Origin: Robertmurraya korlensis
GTDB lineage: Bacteria; Bacillota; Bacilli; Bacillales; Cytobacillaceae
Length of the DNA: 64,000 nt
NCBI RefSeq assembly: GCF_023715225.1
Contig: NZ_JAMBNS010000005.1
Location: forward strand, 186,001-250,000
Direction: 5' to 3'
The notes beneath the pieces were generated by a model, which did not search any database, was not told the DNA's origin, and saw nothing but the letters and a program-made list of their open reading frames with translations. The stretch's first letter is position 1. Each line of letters begins with the position of its first letter. Position numbers and translations under genes: made by a program. Below are positions 1 through 8,398 of this stretch, piece by piece.

Positions 1-356
1 TTTCTCCAAAGCCTCCTAGCTCTGGCATGGAGACGAATTTTGAGGTGTTGGATAGCATTTTTTCCAACTTGGAAGCAGGGGAATTTGCGAATCAAGTAAG
101 TGTCAAAGTGGTTATTTTTGATGATCTTGATTTAGAGTATGCGAAAATGGTTCACAAAAGATACGCTACCATTCCTTTTTACTTGCAAGTAGGGAATGAC
201 GACCTCACCAATACAAACAACGACGAGCTTGTGAAAAAGCTTTTACAAAAATACGAGTGGTTAGTGGATCGTGCTGTTGCTGCCCCCGAGCTTAACGATG
301 TAAAAGTTTTGCCACAATTACATGCGTTTTTATGGGGAAATAAGCGCGGAGTATAA
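1..356 (+). CDS. queE: 7-carboxy-7-deazaguanine synthase QueE, C-terminal part (5' truncated by window)
   Basis: The frame is open from base 3 to the TAA at 354-356, so only about the last 117 residues are present. QueE is a radical SAM enzyme that converts 6-carboxytetrahydropterin to 7-carboxy-7-deazaguanine in the queuosine/7-deazaguanine pathway. The fragment begins with SPKPPSSGM, the conserved KPPSS loop of Bacillus-type QueE, continues through VKVVIFDDLDLEYAK and ends LPQLHAFLWGNKRGV, as in the family's C-terminus. The CxxxCxxC cluster motif would lie outside the window. The ATG at 27 is an internal methionine, not the start. A terminator follows directly, so this is probably the last gene of its unit. 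Identification is from memory of the family. Confidence 0.85.
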   Translation, partial: SPKPPSSGMETNFEVLDSIFSNLEAGEFANQVSVKVVIFDDLDLEYAKMVHKRYATIPFYLQVGNDDLTNTNNDELVKKLLQKYEWLVDRAVAAPELNDVKVLPQLHAFLWGNKRGV

Positions 357-367
357 CATAAAACAGA

Positions 368-398
368 AGCATTCACCTTTTGGGTGGATGCTTTTTAT
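368..398 (+). terminator. intrinsic terminator after queE
   Basis: AGCATTCACC (368-377) pairs with GGTGGATGCT (383-392) and is followed by TTTTATTT. It closes the queE unit. Confidence 0.8.
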
Positions 399-506
399 TT
401 CAAACACCGAATATTTCGGAAGTGAAAATAATTCCATTTTATGTTATCATATTAAGATATAAATCTTGCAAAGTATTAGCGAATGAAGAAATTGGAGATG
501 TAAAGG

Positions 507-1715
507 ATGGAAACGTGGAAGCGAAATTTGTGGGTACTTTGGATTGGTGTCTTTTTTACAGCTGCTAGTTTTTCTATGGTCATTCCGTTCTTACCCATCT
601 TTCTGATACAAATTGGTGTGCACGACCATACGGAAACGTGGTCAGGCTTATTGTTTAGCTCCGCCTTTTTTGCAGGGGCAATCGCCTCACCTTTTTGGGG
701 AAGAATAGCTGATAAATACGGTAGGAAACCAATGATTGTACGGGCTGGAATTGTTCTGTTCTTTATTTACACTTTAATGGCCTTTGTTACGAACCCTTAT
801 CAAATTTTGGTACTTCGAATTTTGCAAGGGTTGCTGAGTGGCTTTATTCCTGGAGCAATCGCACTAATTGGAACGAATACTCCCTCCAAGCACGTCGGTT
901 ATGCGTTATCACTTATATCGACAGCGTCAGCATCCGGTATGATTGCTGGACCATTAATTGGTGGTGCCATTGCAGAGTGGGTTGGTAACAGATGGGCATT
1001 TGCAACAGGTGGGTTGATTGTATTTATTGCCACCGTTCTTATTATTTTATGGGTCACAGAAGAAAACTTCGTTCCTAGTAAAGAACGAGGATCAGTTACG
1101 AATGATATCAAGTTAGCGATGTCCAACCGCCCATTAATGATAGTCATTGTACTGACCATTATTACCAGTTGTTCGATCATGATCCTTGAGCCTGTTCTTC
1201 CACTATATGTGGTAAAAATCGGCGGATCCTATGAAAATACTTCACTATTAGCAGGAATCATTTTCTCCTTGCCTGGAATTGCTAGTGCCTTGTTCGCACC
1301 GGTATGGGGCAAATGGGCAGATAAAGTGGGATTTCATAAAGTATTATTTATTGGTCTACTCGGTGGGGGGATTGGCATGCTTGCACAAATCGCCTTCACA
1401 CAAATTTGGGGATTCTCTATCGTCCGCTTTTTGTTTGGAATCTTTTTCTGTGCAGTATTCCCTGCAATAAACGGTCTTGTGGTAAAGGCAACGGAAGAGG
1501 ATTTCCGTGGCAGAGCGTTCGGACTGAACCAAACCGCGAACCAAATAGGCGGGATGATTGGGCCCATGCTTGGTGGAGCAATCGGTGGTCTATTTCCAAT
1601 CCAAACCGTTTTCCTCGTGACCGCAATATTATTATTTGCAGCAACAGCTGTTGTTTTCTGGAGCGGAAACGGAGTTCAGACATCAACTAAAAGAAGAGTC
1701 GCACATAGCAAGTAA
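507..1715 (+). CDS. MFS drug efflux transporter (12-TM, MdtG-like)
   Basis: A 402-residue major facilitator protein of the plasma membrane, probably a proton-coupled drug exporter of the DHA1 type. About 12 hydrophobic segments are visible, with the loop 2-3 motif GRIADKYGRK at residues 65-74 and a second half that repeats the pattern (APVWGKWADKVG). The proline/glycine-rich stretch ASGMIAGPLIGGAIAEWVG matches antiporter motif C of TM5. The start is ATG 507, with GGAG at 494-497 as the ribosome binding site. It is a single-gene unit ending in a terminator shared with the convergent exporter downstream. The substrate cannot be read from sequence. Confidence 0.85.
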   Translation: METWKRNLWVLWIGVFFTAASFSMVIPFLPIFLIQIGVHDHTETWSGLLFSSAFFAGAIASPFWGRIADKYGRKPMIVRAGIVLFFIYTLMAFVTNPYQILVLRILQGLLSGFIPGAIALIGTNTPSKHVGYALSLISTASASGMIAGPLIGGAIAEWVGNRWAFATGGLIVFIATVLIILWVTEENFVPSKERGSVTNDIKLAMSNRPLMIVIVLTIITSCSIMILEPVLPLYVVKIGGSYENTSLLAGIIFSLPGIASALFAPVWGKWADKVGFHKVLFIGLLGGGIGMLAQIAFTQIWGFSIVRFLFGIFFCAVFPAINGLVVKATEEDFRGRAFGLNQTANQIGGMIGPMLGGAIGGLFPIQTVFLVTAILLFAATAVVFWSGNGVQTSTKRRVAHSK

Positions 1716-1743
1716 AAAGGACGCCCCTGAGCGTCCTTTTTGT
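1715..1743. terminator. bidirectional terminator between two MFS genes
   Basis: AAAAGGACGC (1715-1724), loop CCCTGA, GCGTCCTTTT (1731-1740). U-rich tails on both strands serve the two convergent genes. Confidence 0.9.
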
Positions 1744-1744
1744 G

Positions 1745-3088
1745 TTACCCAATTTTAGCAGCAGGAGCAGATTGCTCGGCTGTATTTTTTTGAATTAAGA
1801 AAGAAGTGAGTAGAGCAAAAATACTACCGATAAATCCAAACTGGAATAAATGATGAATTCCTTCCATATCGGATGCACCTGTAGTTAACAGATAACCCAT
1901 AACCGTTACCCCGATAACGGTACCCATGTTTCTGCAAAGCATAAAGAACGCTGTGGAGACTCCTTTTTCATGTACGCCCACCAGCTGTTGAACTCCAATC
2001 ACTCCAACTGTTGAAAGCATGCCAAACGCAATCCCTTGAATAACCATGACAAAGAAGTCAAACCAAAAGCCATGACTTGGATCTAGAAGAAGCAACAATA
2101 GACCTGACGTAAATAAGAATACATTACCGATTATCAGCAATCTTCGGTATCCGTATTTTAATATCCACTTTCCTGCTGGAACGGCTGCCATCATCCAGCC
2201 AATAGCCGAACCAAGCAGGGCGACACCGCTGAGAAATAAGGAAAGACCAGCGATATGTTGTAAAAACAATGGAATATAACTAGCCGTACCAAAAAGAGCC
2301 AGGTTCCCGATAAAACCATTAAAATTAATTCTTGAAATCATTTGATTTTTAAACATAGAAAATGGAACAATCGGTGAAGCTTGTTTTTTCTCGAAAAAAT
2401 AAAAACCTACAAGCAATAACACTCCTACAATGCAATAGATCCATCTATTTTCCTCAACCACTGTAACAAGAAGGAGACTAGTAATGCTAGCACCAAACAG
2501 TACGGCGCCAATATAATCGACCTTCGCTTTCTTCGGTTCATATTCCTCATTATAAGCTAATAAAGTGACAAAAGAAATCAGACAGATTGGTAGGTTAATA
2601 TAGAAAATCCATCTCCATGTCAAAACTTCAACAAAGAAAGAACCTAAAAGGGGAGCAAGTACGGCAGACAACCCCCACATTCCAGTGAACAAAGCTTGGA
2701 TTTTTCCACGTTTTTCTACAGAAAACAGGTCACCCGCAATAATGGCTGGAAAGGGCATCATAAAACCAGCACCCATTCCTTGTACGGCACGGAAAATAAC
2801 CAATTGAATCATATTCGCAGATAAGCCACATAACAATGATCCAGCTAAGAAAAGTAAAATTCCAAAGCCGAACACTTTCTTTCTTCCAAACAAATCAGAT
2901 AATCTTCCGGCCACCGGGGATAAAATGGTGCTTGCAATCATATAGGAAGCAAACGACCATGCATACAAATCAAAACGGCCAAGTTCCTCCGCAATGATGG
3001 GCATGGTGGTGTTCATGATGGTTGTATCAATGGATGCAACTAGCATCGCGAGTACAATACTTATCATGACGGTTACTCGACTATTCAT
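1745..3088 (-). CDS. MFS multidrug transporter, DHA2 (EmrB/QacA-like) family
   Basis: A 447-residue membrane exporter. Motif D1 is visible at the N-terminus (DTTIMNTTMP, residues 21-30), motif A as GRLSDLFGRK at 61-70, and the family's MGAGFMMPFPAIIAG and WRWIFYINLP stretches follow. These mark the EmrB/QacA drug:H+ antiporter family; members usually have 14 membrane segments, and this one is at the short end. The start is the ATG at 3086-3088, preceded on the minus strand by AAGGAG about 8 bases upstream. A well-formed SigA promoter and inverted repeats lie upstream (separate entries), so a repressor probably controls it. No regulator gene is adjacent. The substrate is unknown. Confidence 0.85.
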   Translation of the reverse strand: MNSRVTVMISIVLAMLVASIDTTIMNTTMPIIAEELGRFDLYAWSFASYMIASTILSPVAGRLSDLFGRKKVFGFGILLFLAGSLLCGLSANMIQLVIFRAVQGMGAGFMMPFPAIIAGDLFSVEKRGKIQALFTGMWGLSAVLAPLLGSFFVEVLTWRWIFYINLPICLISFVTLLAYNEEYEPKKAKVDYIGAVLFGASITSLLLVTVVEENRWIYCIVGVLLLVGFYFFEKKQASPIVPFSMFKNQMISRINFNGFIGNLALFGTASYIPLFLQHIAGLSLFLSGVALLGSAIGWMMAAVPAGKWILKYGYRRLLIIGNVFLFTSGLLLLLLDPSHGFWFDFFVMVIQGIAFGMLSTVGVIGVQQLVGVHEKGVSTAFFMLCRNMGTVIGVTVMGYLLTTGASDMEGIHHLFQFGFIGSIFALLTSFLIQKNTAEQSAPAAKIG

Positions 3089-3120
3089 AAAAATTCTCCT
3101 TTTTACGGCTTGATATATAT

Positions 3121-3158
3121 AATACTTCGAAAACAGAAGTATCTTGAACTTGAAGTAT
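3121..3158. promoter_or_regulatory. inverted-repeat operator candidate (GAAGTAT half-sites)
   Basis: ATACTTC (3122-3128) and GAAGTAT (3136-3142) form a perfect 7-7 inverted repeat. A third GAAGTAT copy at 3152-3158 overlaps the -10 box. The position just downstream of the exporter promoter suggests repressor binding, for example by a MarR- or TetR-type protein. The regulator is not identifiable here. Confidence 0.5.
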
Positions 3159-3185
3159 ATTAAAGCAATTGGTTGTATATGTCAA
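3157..3185 (-). promoter_or_regulatory. SigA promoter of the DHA2 exporter
   Basis: On the minus strand: TTGACA (3185-3180), a 17-base spacer and TAATAT (3162-3157). The -35 is perfect and the -10 is near-consensus, about 70 bases upstream of the start codon. Confidence 0.75.
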
Positions 3186-3268
3186 GAGAAGGACTAAAAT
3201 CAGAGGTTTCATAGCATTTTGCAAACTTGATTGCACATATATTAAGTGGTTTTGTAATATCTCAATCA

Positions 3269-3284
3269 ACTTGACCGTACAAAT
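3269..3284. promoter_or_regulatory. AraR-type operator, distal box
   Basis: ACTTGACCGTACAAAT resembles the B. subtilis AraR operator (ATTTGTNCGTACAAAT from memory), with the CGTACAAAT half intact. It lies 186 bases upstream of the arabinanase start. A second box has its centre 100 bp downstream. Confidence 0.6.
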
Positions 3285-3345
3285 ATAGTTCTTTAGTCAC
3301 ATTGATAGTTTAGTAGAACATAGTGTACTCTGTATTTAGGTTAAG

Positions 3346-3359
3346 TTGGAAGCGCTTAA
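3346..3359. promoter_or_regulatory. weak cre-like (CcpA) site
   Basis: TTGGAAGCGCTTAA has the AGCGCT core of catabolite-responsive elements, with about three mismatches to consensus. Its place between two AraR-type boxes upstream of an arabinan-degrading enzyme makes catabolite control plausible. Confidence 0.4.
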
Positions 3360-3368
3360 TCTAAATAT

Positions 3369-3384
3369 AGTTGTACGTACATAT
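3369..3384. promoter_or_regulatory. AraR-type operator, proximal box
   Basis: AGTTGTACGTACATAT carries the TTGTACGTACA core of AraR operators. Together with the box at 3269-3284 it suggests arabinose-relieved repression of the downstream arabinanase. Confidence 0.6.
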
Positions 3385-3454
3385 AAAATGAATGGGAGGT
3401 ATTTAGTACATTTATTGTGAAACAGGAATTTAAATCGGAAAGCGAGAGGGAAAG

Positions 3455-5809
3455 ATGAGTAAACGAACTTTACAAAAATTGTTTTTGAGTATCGTCGCTA
3501 TATCATTAATTATTCCGATCTCAGCATTTGCAACTAGTAAAAATACAGCAGAAGATCCAATCGAAGCTCCAACGTTTGAAAATGCGTCTGTTCACGATCC
3601 ATCCGTTATTAAAGTAGACGAAACGTATTATGTATTTGGCTCGCATTTAGCCGCTGCTAAATCGAATGACCTTATGAAGTGGGAACAGGTAGCAAATGGA
3701 GTTAGTAGCAGCAATCCACTTTTTGAAGATGTGGTTAAAGAATTAAAAGAGACGTTTGATTGGGCCCAATCAGATACGTTATGGGCAGCTGATGTGATTC
3801 AGCTAGAAGATGGAAAGTTCTATATGTATTACAATGCTTGTAAAGGGGACTCTCCAAGATCCGCACTTGGTGTGGCAGTAGCTGACAGTGTAGAAGGACC
3901 TTATAAAGATTTAGGAATAATAATTAAATCGGGTATGTGGAATCAATCAAGCGAAGATGGAACGATTTACGATGCAAGAGTTCATCCGAATGCGGTTGAT
4001 CCAGATGTCTTTTTTGATAAAGACGGAAAGCTTTGGATGATGTACGGTTCGTATTCCGGGGGTATTTTTATTATGGAAATGAATCCTGAAACAGGGAAGC
4101 CATTACCGGGCCAAGGCTATGGAAAGAAATTACTAGGTGGAAACCATAGCAGAATTGAAGGCGCTTACGTATTATACAGCCCAGAAACGGACTACTATTA
4201 TATGTATCTATCATTTGGAGGTCTTGATGCAGTTGGCGGGTATAATATGCGTGTCGTTCGCTCCGAGAATCCAGACGGCCCATACTATGATGCAAAAGGA
4301 AATGACATGATTAACGTGAAAGCAGACCCTAGCCTTCCTCTATTCGATGATAAGTCGATCGTGCCGTATGGAGTAAAAATCATGGGCAATCACCTATTTG
4401 ATAGAAAGATAGGTGATGAAGGGACAGGAATTGGTACGGGCTATGTATCTCCAGGCCATAACTCAGCCTACTATGATCCAGAAACAGGTGAACACTTTTT
4501 GATTTTCCATACTCGTTTTCCACAAACTGGCGAAATGCATGAAATTCGTGTTCATCAAATGTTTATGAATGAAGATGGTTGGCCAGTGGTCGCACCCTAT
4601 CGCTATGCTGGTGAAACATTAGAAAAAGTGTACCGTGAAGAGATCATTGGTGATTACAAATTGATTAACCATGGAAAAGACATCTCAGCAGAAATTAAGA
4701 AAACCATTGATATTACGCTAGCGAAAAAAAATAAAATCACTGGTGACGTGACCGGAACGTGGAAGAAGACGGACCATAACACAGCCGAGTTGACTATTGA
4801 TGGCAGTATGTATAAAGGGGTATTTTTACGTCAGTGGGACCCTAGCTCAGAAACATATGTGATGACATTTAGTGCATTATCTCAGGAAGGGATAGCGGTT
4901 TGGGGAAGCAAAGTTCCAACTAAGACAGAGCAAGAAGTAGTCGCAGACGTTGAAGCAGATTTGAAAATTGGTGATACGACAGCTGTGATTAATAATCTCG
5001 AGCTACCAACCGAAGGAACTAGTGATGCAGTCATCAGTTGGTCATCTTCAAATGCAAATGTGGTTACAGACACAGGAATCATTACACGTCCTGCAGCTGG
5101 CTCTGACCCTGTTGTAGCAACTTTAACAGCAACGATTCAAAAAGGAAACGAAACAGCAACGAAAGTCTTTTCCATTACTGTTCTGCCAGCTAAGGCTAGT
5201 GGGGAAATTGCACACTATTCCTTTAACGGAAATTTATCAGATTCTTTAGGGAATGTAAATCCAGGTACCGTTACTGGCAATCGAATCGATAATACAACCG
5301 GAAATATCAGCTATGCGGAAGGAAAAAATGGAAATGCAGCTGTATTTAACGGGGAGTCAGGAGTACGACTACCAAATGGACTAATTTCAAGCAACTCCTA
5401 TTCCGTGGCACTTTGGTTAAAGCCTGAACAGCTAACATCATTTACGACAACATTCTTTGGGGCAAGAGATGCAAATAACTGGGTGAGTCTTGTTCCAATG
5501 GGACCAGTTGGCAACCAAACCATGATCTGGTCTGGTACCGCTTGGTACGATGCCGTTACGGGGATGACGATTAAAGCTGGAGAATGGACACATCTCGCAT
5601 TTACAGTCAACGAAGGTCAAATGACGGTGTATGTGAATGGAGAAGAGAAATTTAACAAAGGCGGGTTCCCGAACGTATTTTCAACAACGAATGGAACCTT
5701 TGGTCTTGGTGTAAACTGGTGGGATACACCATATAAAGGGTTAATCGATGACTTACATGTATATGAAGGGGCATTAACTGAAGAGCAAGTGGCAGAATTA
5801 AGTAAGTAA
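3455..5809 (+). CDS. secreted endo-1,5-alpha-L-arabinanase (GH43) with Ig-like and LamG-type C-terminal domains
   Basis: A 784-residue extracellular enzyme that cleaves the alpha-1,5 backbone of plant arabinan. Residues 1-26 are a Sec signal peptide ending AFA. The GH43 five-bladed propeller spans about 40-410, with the expected acidic triad: Asp48 (VHDPS), Asp182 (AVDPD) and Glu235 (RIEGAY). Residues about 410-500 resemble the C-terminal beta-barrel domain of AbnB-type arabinanases. An atrophied Ig-like module follows (about 505-590, ISWSSSNANVV), then a concanavalin/LamG_3-type module (about 595-784, IAHYSFNGNLSDS). AbnB itself lacks the last two, which may bind polysaccharide. The start is supported by GAGAGGG upstream. 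Regulation is probably by AraR and perhaps CcpA. Confidence 0.88.
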   Translation: MSKRTLQKLFLSIVAISLIIPISAFATSKNTAEDPIEAPTFENASVHDPSVIKVDETYYVFGSHLAAAKSNDLMKWEQVANGVSSSNPLFEDVVKELKETFDWAQSDTLWAADVIQLEDGKFYMYYNACKGDSPRSALGVAVADSVEGPYKDLGIIIKSGMWNQSSEDGTIYDARVHPNAVDPDVFFDKDGKLWMMYGSYSGGIFIMEMNPETGKPLPGQGYGKKLLGGNHSRIEGAYVLYSPETDYYYMYLSFGGLDAVGGYNMRVVRSENPDGPYYDAKGNDMINVKADPSLPLFDDKSIVPYGVKIMGNHLFDRKIGDEGTGIGTGYVSPGHNSAYYDPETGEHFLIFHTRFPQTGEMHEIRVHQMFMNEDGWPVVAPYRYAGETLEKVYREEIIGDYKLINHGKDISAEIKKTIDITLAKKNKITGDVTGTWKKTDHNTAELTIDGSMYKGVFLRQWDPSSETYVMTFSALSQEGIAVWGSKVPTKTEQEVVADVEADLKIGDTTAVINNLELPTEGTSDAVISWSSSNANVVTDTGIITRPAAGSDPVVATLTATIQKGNETATKVFSITVLPAKASGEIAHYSFNGNLSDSLGNVNPGTVTGNRIDNTTGNISYAEGKNGNAAVFNGESGVRLPNGLISSNSYSVALWLKPEQLTSFTTTFFGARDANNWVSLVPMGPVGNQTMIWSGTAWYDAVTGMTIKAGEWTHLAFTVNEGQMTVYVNGEEKFNKGGFPNVFSTTNGTFGLGVNWWDTPYKGLIDDLHVYEGALTEEQVAELSK

Positions 5810-5817
5810 CTAAAAGA

Positions 5818-5855
5818 TCCAACTCACTGGTTGAATGGTGAGTTGGATTTTTGTT
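5818..5855 (+). terminator. intrinsic terminator after the arabinanase gene
   Basis: TCCAACTCAC (5818-5827) pairs perfectly with GTGAGTTGGA (5838-5847), then TTTTTG. Confidence 0.9.
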
Positions 5856-5959
5856 TTTTTGTGATCAGATGAAAAGACAAAATAAAATATTATAGTGCTA
5901 ATAGGAATTTTGTTCTTTTATCACGAGTTAATATAAAGAATCTCGAACTATTTCATTTT

Positions 5960-5999
5960 TTAAAAAGAAAACCCATAAAGGGAGTGCTGACTAGCACCC
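5960..5999 (-). terminator. weak terminator candidate for the G1PDH-like unit
   Basis: On the minus strand GGGTGCT (5999-5993) can pair with AGCACTCC (5988-5981), followed by a T-rich tract to about 5960. The stem is imperfect. Confidence 0.35.
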
Positions 6000-6002
6000 A
6001 CT

Positions 6003-7055
6003 TTATTCTTTAAATACTTCCTTCAAAATCTCATCTTCATCGAGCAACTGTTTGGCTTTTTCACGATACTTTTCTTCGTGTAAAAATGTGTACCGATTCG
6101 GCTTCATGGAAGGTGCCAAATCAATTGCTAATTGATATTCTTCTTTATGTAGGGACAATGTTTGTACATATTCAAAAAAGCCCGTCCGTTCGAACACCTT
6201 TTTCACACGTTCGTGTCTGTGATTCTGAACTTTTGCTACAATATATGTCGCAATTCCAACTTGAACACCATGCATTTGCGGAGCAACCGATATTTTATCT
6301 AATGCATGTGAGATCAAATGCTCTGAGCCGCTAATCGGAGCACTATTCCCACTAATGTCGGTCGAAATTCCACCCATCGTCATCGAACTTACCAATTCTT
6401 TTAAAAAAATCGGATTCTTAATATCCTTCATAGGTGTTCGGATAAAACTATTTACCGCTTTTTTACTTAGCATCGCAGCAAATGCATTCACATAACCAAC
6501 CCCATGTTTCTCTTCAAAATCCCAATCATACAGGGCAGTGATATTTGAGAGTAAATCGCCGATTCCCGCTAGAATCATTTTTGAAGGGGCGGTCTGTATG
6601 ATATCAAGATCCACAACGATCCCATATGGTATTTGTGCTGGAACCGTCGTCTTTTTGCTATTTACCACAATTGAACAGTTGGAGCTTGCAAATCCATCAT
6701 TTGAGGCAGAGGTAGGGATGCTAATAAACGGAAACTTCCTAACAAAGGCAATATATTTTCCATAATCGACTAGAGCACCACCACCCATAGCAAGGACCAC
6801 ATCATAGTTCTTTATTGAAAAGGCTACTTGAATCAAATCATTGATATCTAATCCTGCGTGCAATACCTTGGTATCAAGGGAGATATTTGAAAAGGAGGAC
6901 CCAATGGTTTCAGCAAAAGCTTCATTCGTAAATTCATCAAAAAAGATCATTGCATCACGAAAGCCATGCTTAATTAAGTAGCCTTCTAAATGATGAATAA
7001 CCCCACTGTTAATCTCTAGTAAAGAAGGAATCGAAATATTTGTACCTTGCCGCAT
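6003..7055 (-). CDS. sn-glycerol-1-phosphate dehydrogenase-like enzyme (Fe-ADH_2 family)
   Basis: A 350-residue iron/zinc alcohol-dehydrogenase-fold protein of the group holding archaeal G1P dehydrogenase and Bacillus AraM. These reduce dihydroxyacetone phosphate to sn-glycerol-1-phosphate with NAD(P)H. Visible are the nucleotide-binding GGG at 91-93, the group's PTSASNDGFASS stretch at 114-125, and candidate metal ligands Asp167 (GIGD), His246 (GSEH) and His262 (PQMHG). It is shorter than AraM (about 394 residues from memory), so it is not simply AraM. The start ATG (7055-7053) overlaps the stop of the HAD phosphatase upstream by one base (TAATG), which implies translational coupling. A related sugar-phosphate substrate is possible. 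Confidence 0.75.
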   Translation of the reverse strand: MRQGTNISIPSLLEINSGVIHHLEGYLIKHGFRDAMIFFDEFTNEAFAETIGSSFSNISLDTKVLHAGLDINDLIQVAFSIKNYDVVLAMGGGALVDYGKYIAFVRKFPFISIPTSASNDGFASSNCSIVVNSKKTTVPAQIPYGIVVDLDIIQTAPSKMILAGIGDLLSNITALYDWDFEEKHGVGYVNAFAAMLSKKAVNSFIRTPMKDIKNPIFLKELVSSMTMGGISTDISGNSAPISGSEHLISHALDKISVAPQMHGVQVGIATYIVAKVQNHRHERVKKVFERTGFFEYVQTLSLHKEEYQLAIDLAPSMKPNRYTFLHEEKYREKAKQLLDEDEILKEVFKE

Positions 7056-7708
7056 TATCGTGAAATCAGCCCTTTATCAATTAAATATTCTTCAATTTCT
7101 TTGAACTCCTCCACAGCTTTATAAGGGATACCCTTTTCCTCTAGCATATCTTGAAGGGCGTCCTTGGCAAAGGTGAGGTCAGCAAACACAGCCGGATGCG
7201 AGTCAGGCTCACTGTCACCAGCAAAATACACTAACTCGTATTCTTCCTTTAATTTTTGAATCACCTTTGATTTATCTATTCCATATCGCTCAGAATATTT
7301 CCAATCGTTACTATCAATTTTCATATGAATATTCTTTTCATGAAAAAACCCTTCATTCGAAAACACAGTCACGTCTCTAATGTCGTATTTCTTGAGAATA
7401 TGATGAATGTAATAATCAGTTCCTGCGCTTAATATGTAAAAATCTCCACCATTTTCTTGAACATGCTTGATAAAATGAGGGACATACTCGTCAATTGGAA
7501 TCGTATGTATATCTTCAATAATATGTGCTTCTTCTTGGTGTATCGCTCGAAAGACGGTGGTAAGGAAATCAATATCTTTGATCTTGCCAGCCTTCCAGTC
7601 GTTAAAAAGCTCTTTCCCTTCTGAAAAGTATTTATCAATGACCATCCAGTAAAAGTCTTTTTTAGAAATAGTACCATCAAAATCTGATACAAATGCCCAT
7701 TTTTTCAT
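7055..7708 (-). CDS. HAD-superfamily phosphatase (MtnX-like, HAD-IB)
   Basis: A 217-residue cytosolic phosphatase. Motif I is SDFDGT with Asp9 as nucleophile and Asp11 as acid/base, motif II is the Ser of YILSAGTDYYI, motif III is the Lys in GIDKSKVI, and motif IV is FAGDSEPD. The layout matches the MtnX-like/HAD-IB group that includes phosphoserine-phosphatase-like enzymes. I prefer ATG 7708 because AAGGGAAG sits about 8 bases upstream; a GTG at 7726 would add six residues. It is coupled by a one-base overlap to the G1PDH-like gene, so the two probably act on one metabolite in sequence. No methionine-salvage genes are nearby, so MtnX itself is unlikely. Confidence 0.75.
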   Translation of the reverse strand: MKKWAFVSDFDGTISKKDFYWMVIDKYFSEGKELFNDWKAGKIKDIDFLTTVFRAIHQEEAHIIEDIHTIPIDEYVPHFIKHVQENGGDFYILSAGTDYYIHHILKKYDIRDVTVFSNEGFFHEKNIHMKIDSNDWKYSERYGIDKSKVIQKLKEEYELVYFAGDSEPDSHPAVFADLTFAKDALQDMLEEKGIPYKAVEEFKEIEEYLIDKGLISR

Positions 7709-7782
7709 CTTCAAACTTCCCTTCACAATTATTTAGGTGTTTCCCATATTATAAGCAAAAATTGGTAAGATAACGAAACAAA

Positions 7783-7815
7783 TTTTAAAAGACTCACGGA
7801 AAGTTCCATGAGCCT
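7783..7815 (-). terminator. terminator after the minus-strand membrane protein gene
   Basis: On the minus strand GGCTCATGG (7814-7806), a short loop, CCGTGAGTC (7799-7791), then TTTT. Confidence 0.75.
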
Positions 7816-8285
7816 TAATTGGATGGTTTATCCGTTTCTTGTTCCGGTTGAAACAACTTCGTGGATACAGCGTTTAGTTTGTTTAAAAACCGATTAAAAC
7901 CAAAACCAACAAAAAATGCGATGCTGATTTGCGCGTATGGGGTATCTTCATACTCAATAAATTGAATTAATAAGATCCCACTTTGTATGAGGGTAACCGC
8001 CACAACGGCCGTCCCTGTAGCAAATATTGGATAAAATATATACATGATCCACTTTCGATAATCCGTTAATTCCCCCTTCATATAATGAGAGCAAAACATA
8101 TACAGATGACGAAGCGAACCACCAATGGCACCTGCAAAGAAATAATAAAGAAAGATTTCTATTTTAGAAACCTCTGGAATCCACTTTTCAATGCTTCCCG
8201 TCCAAAGCATACCTACAGCGACAAAGCTTCCGAAAAATAAAAGGGATAAATAGACGAGTATCACCATTTTCAGCCATCTCTTCAT
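7815..8285 (-). CDS. small integral membrane protein, unknown function
   Basis: A 156-residue protein with about three to four predicted membrane spans (roughly residues 6-26, 39-56, 75-100 and 107-125) and a hydrophilic C-terminal tail (FQPEQETDKPSN). I do not recognise the family. The chosen start is the ATG at 8285-8283 because GGGGTGA lies just upstream. A longer in-frame reading to 8387 has no ribosome binding site and would run into the divergent gene's promoter region. It is transcribed divergently from the hydroxyacid dehydrogenase and ends at its own terminator. Confidence 0.65.
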   Translation of the reverse strand: MKRWLKMVILVYLSLLFFGSFVAVGMLWTGSIEKWIPEVSKIEIFLYYFFAGAIGGSLRHLYMFCSHYMKGELTDYRKWIMYIFYPIFATGTAVVAVTLIQSGILLIQFIEYEDTPYAQISIAFFVGFGFNRFLNKLNAVSTKLFQPEQETDKPSN

Positions 8286-8398
8286 AGCAATCACCCCATT
8301 TTTACACTGTATGAAAGAGAAGAAGTGGAAATACCAAAGAGCTACTTCTATTCTTCGAGCTATAGTACAATACAATAAATAGACCATCGGAGGTTTGT

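Noticed and set aside
3416-3457. GTG-started leader peptide ending at the arabinanase start (TGA overlapping ATGA)
   Set aside because: The nearest SD-like GGGAGG is about 16 bases away and the peptide has no recognisable content; probably chance.
8286-8387. Longer N-terminus for the minus-strand membrane protein
   Set aside because: There is no ribosome binding site for the upstream ATG, and GGGGTGA precedes ATG 8285.
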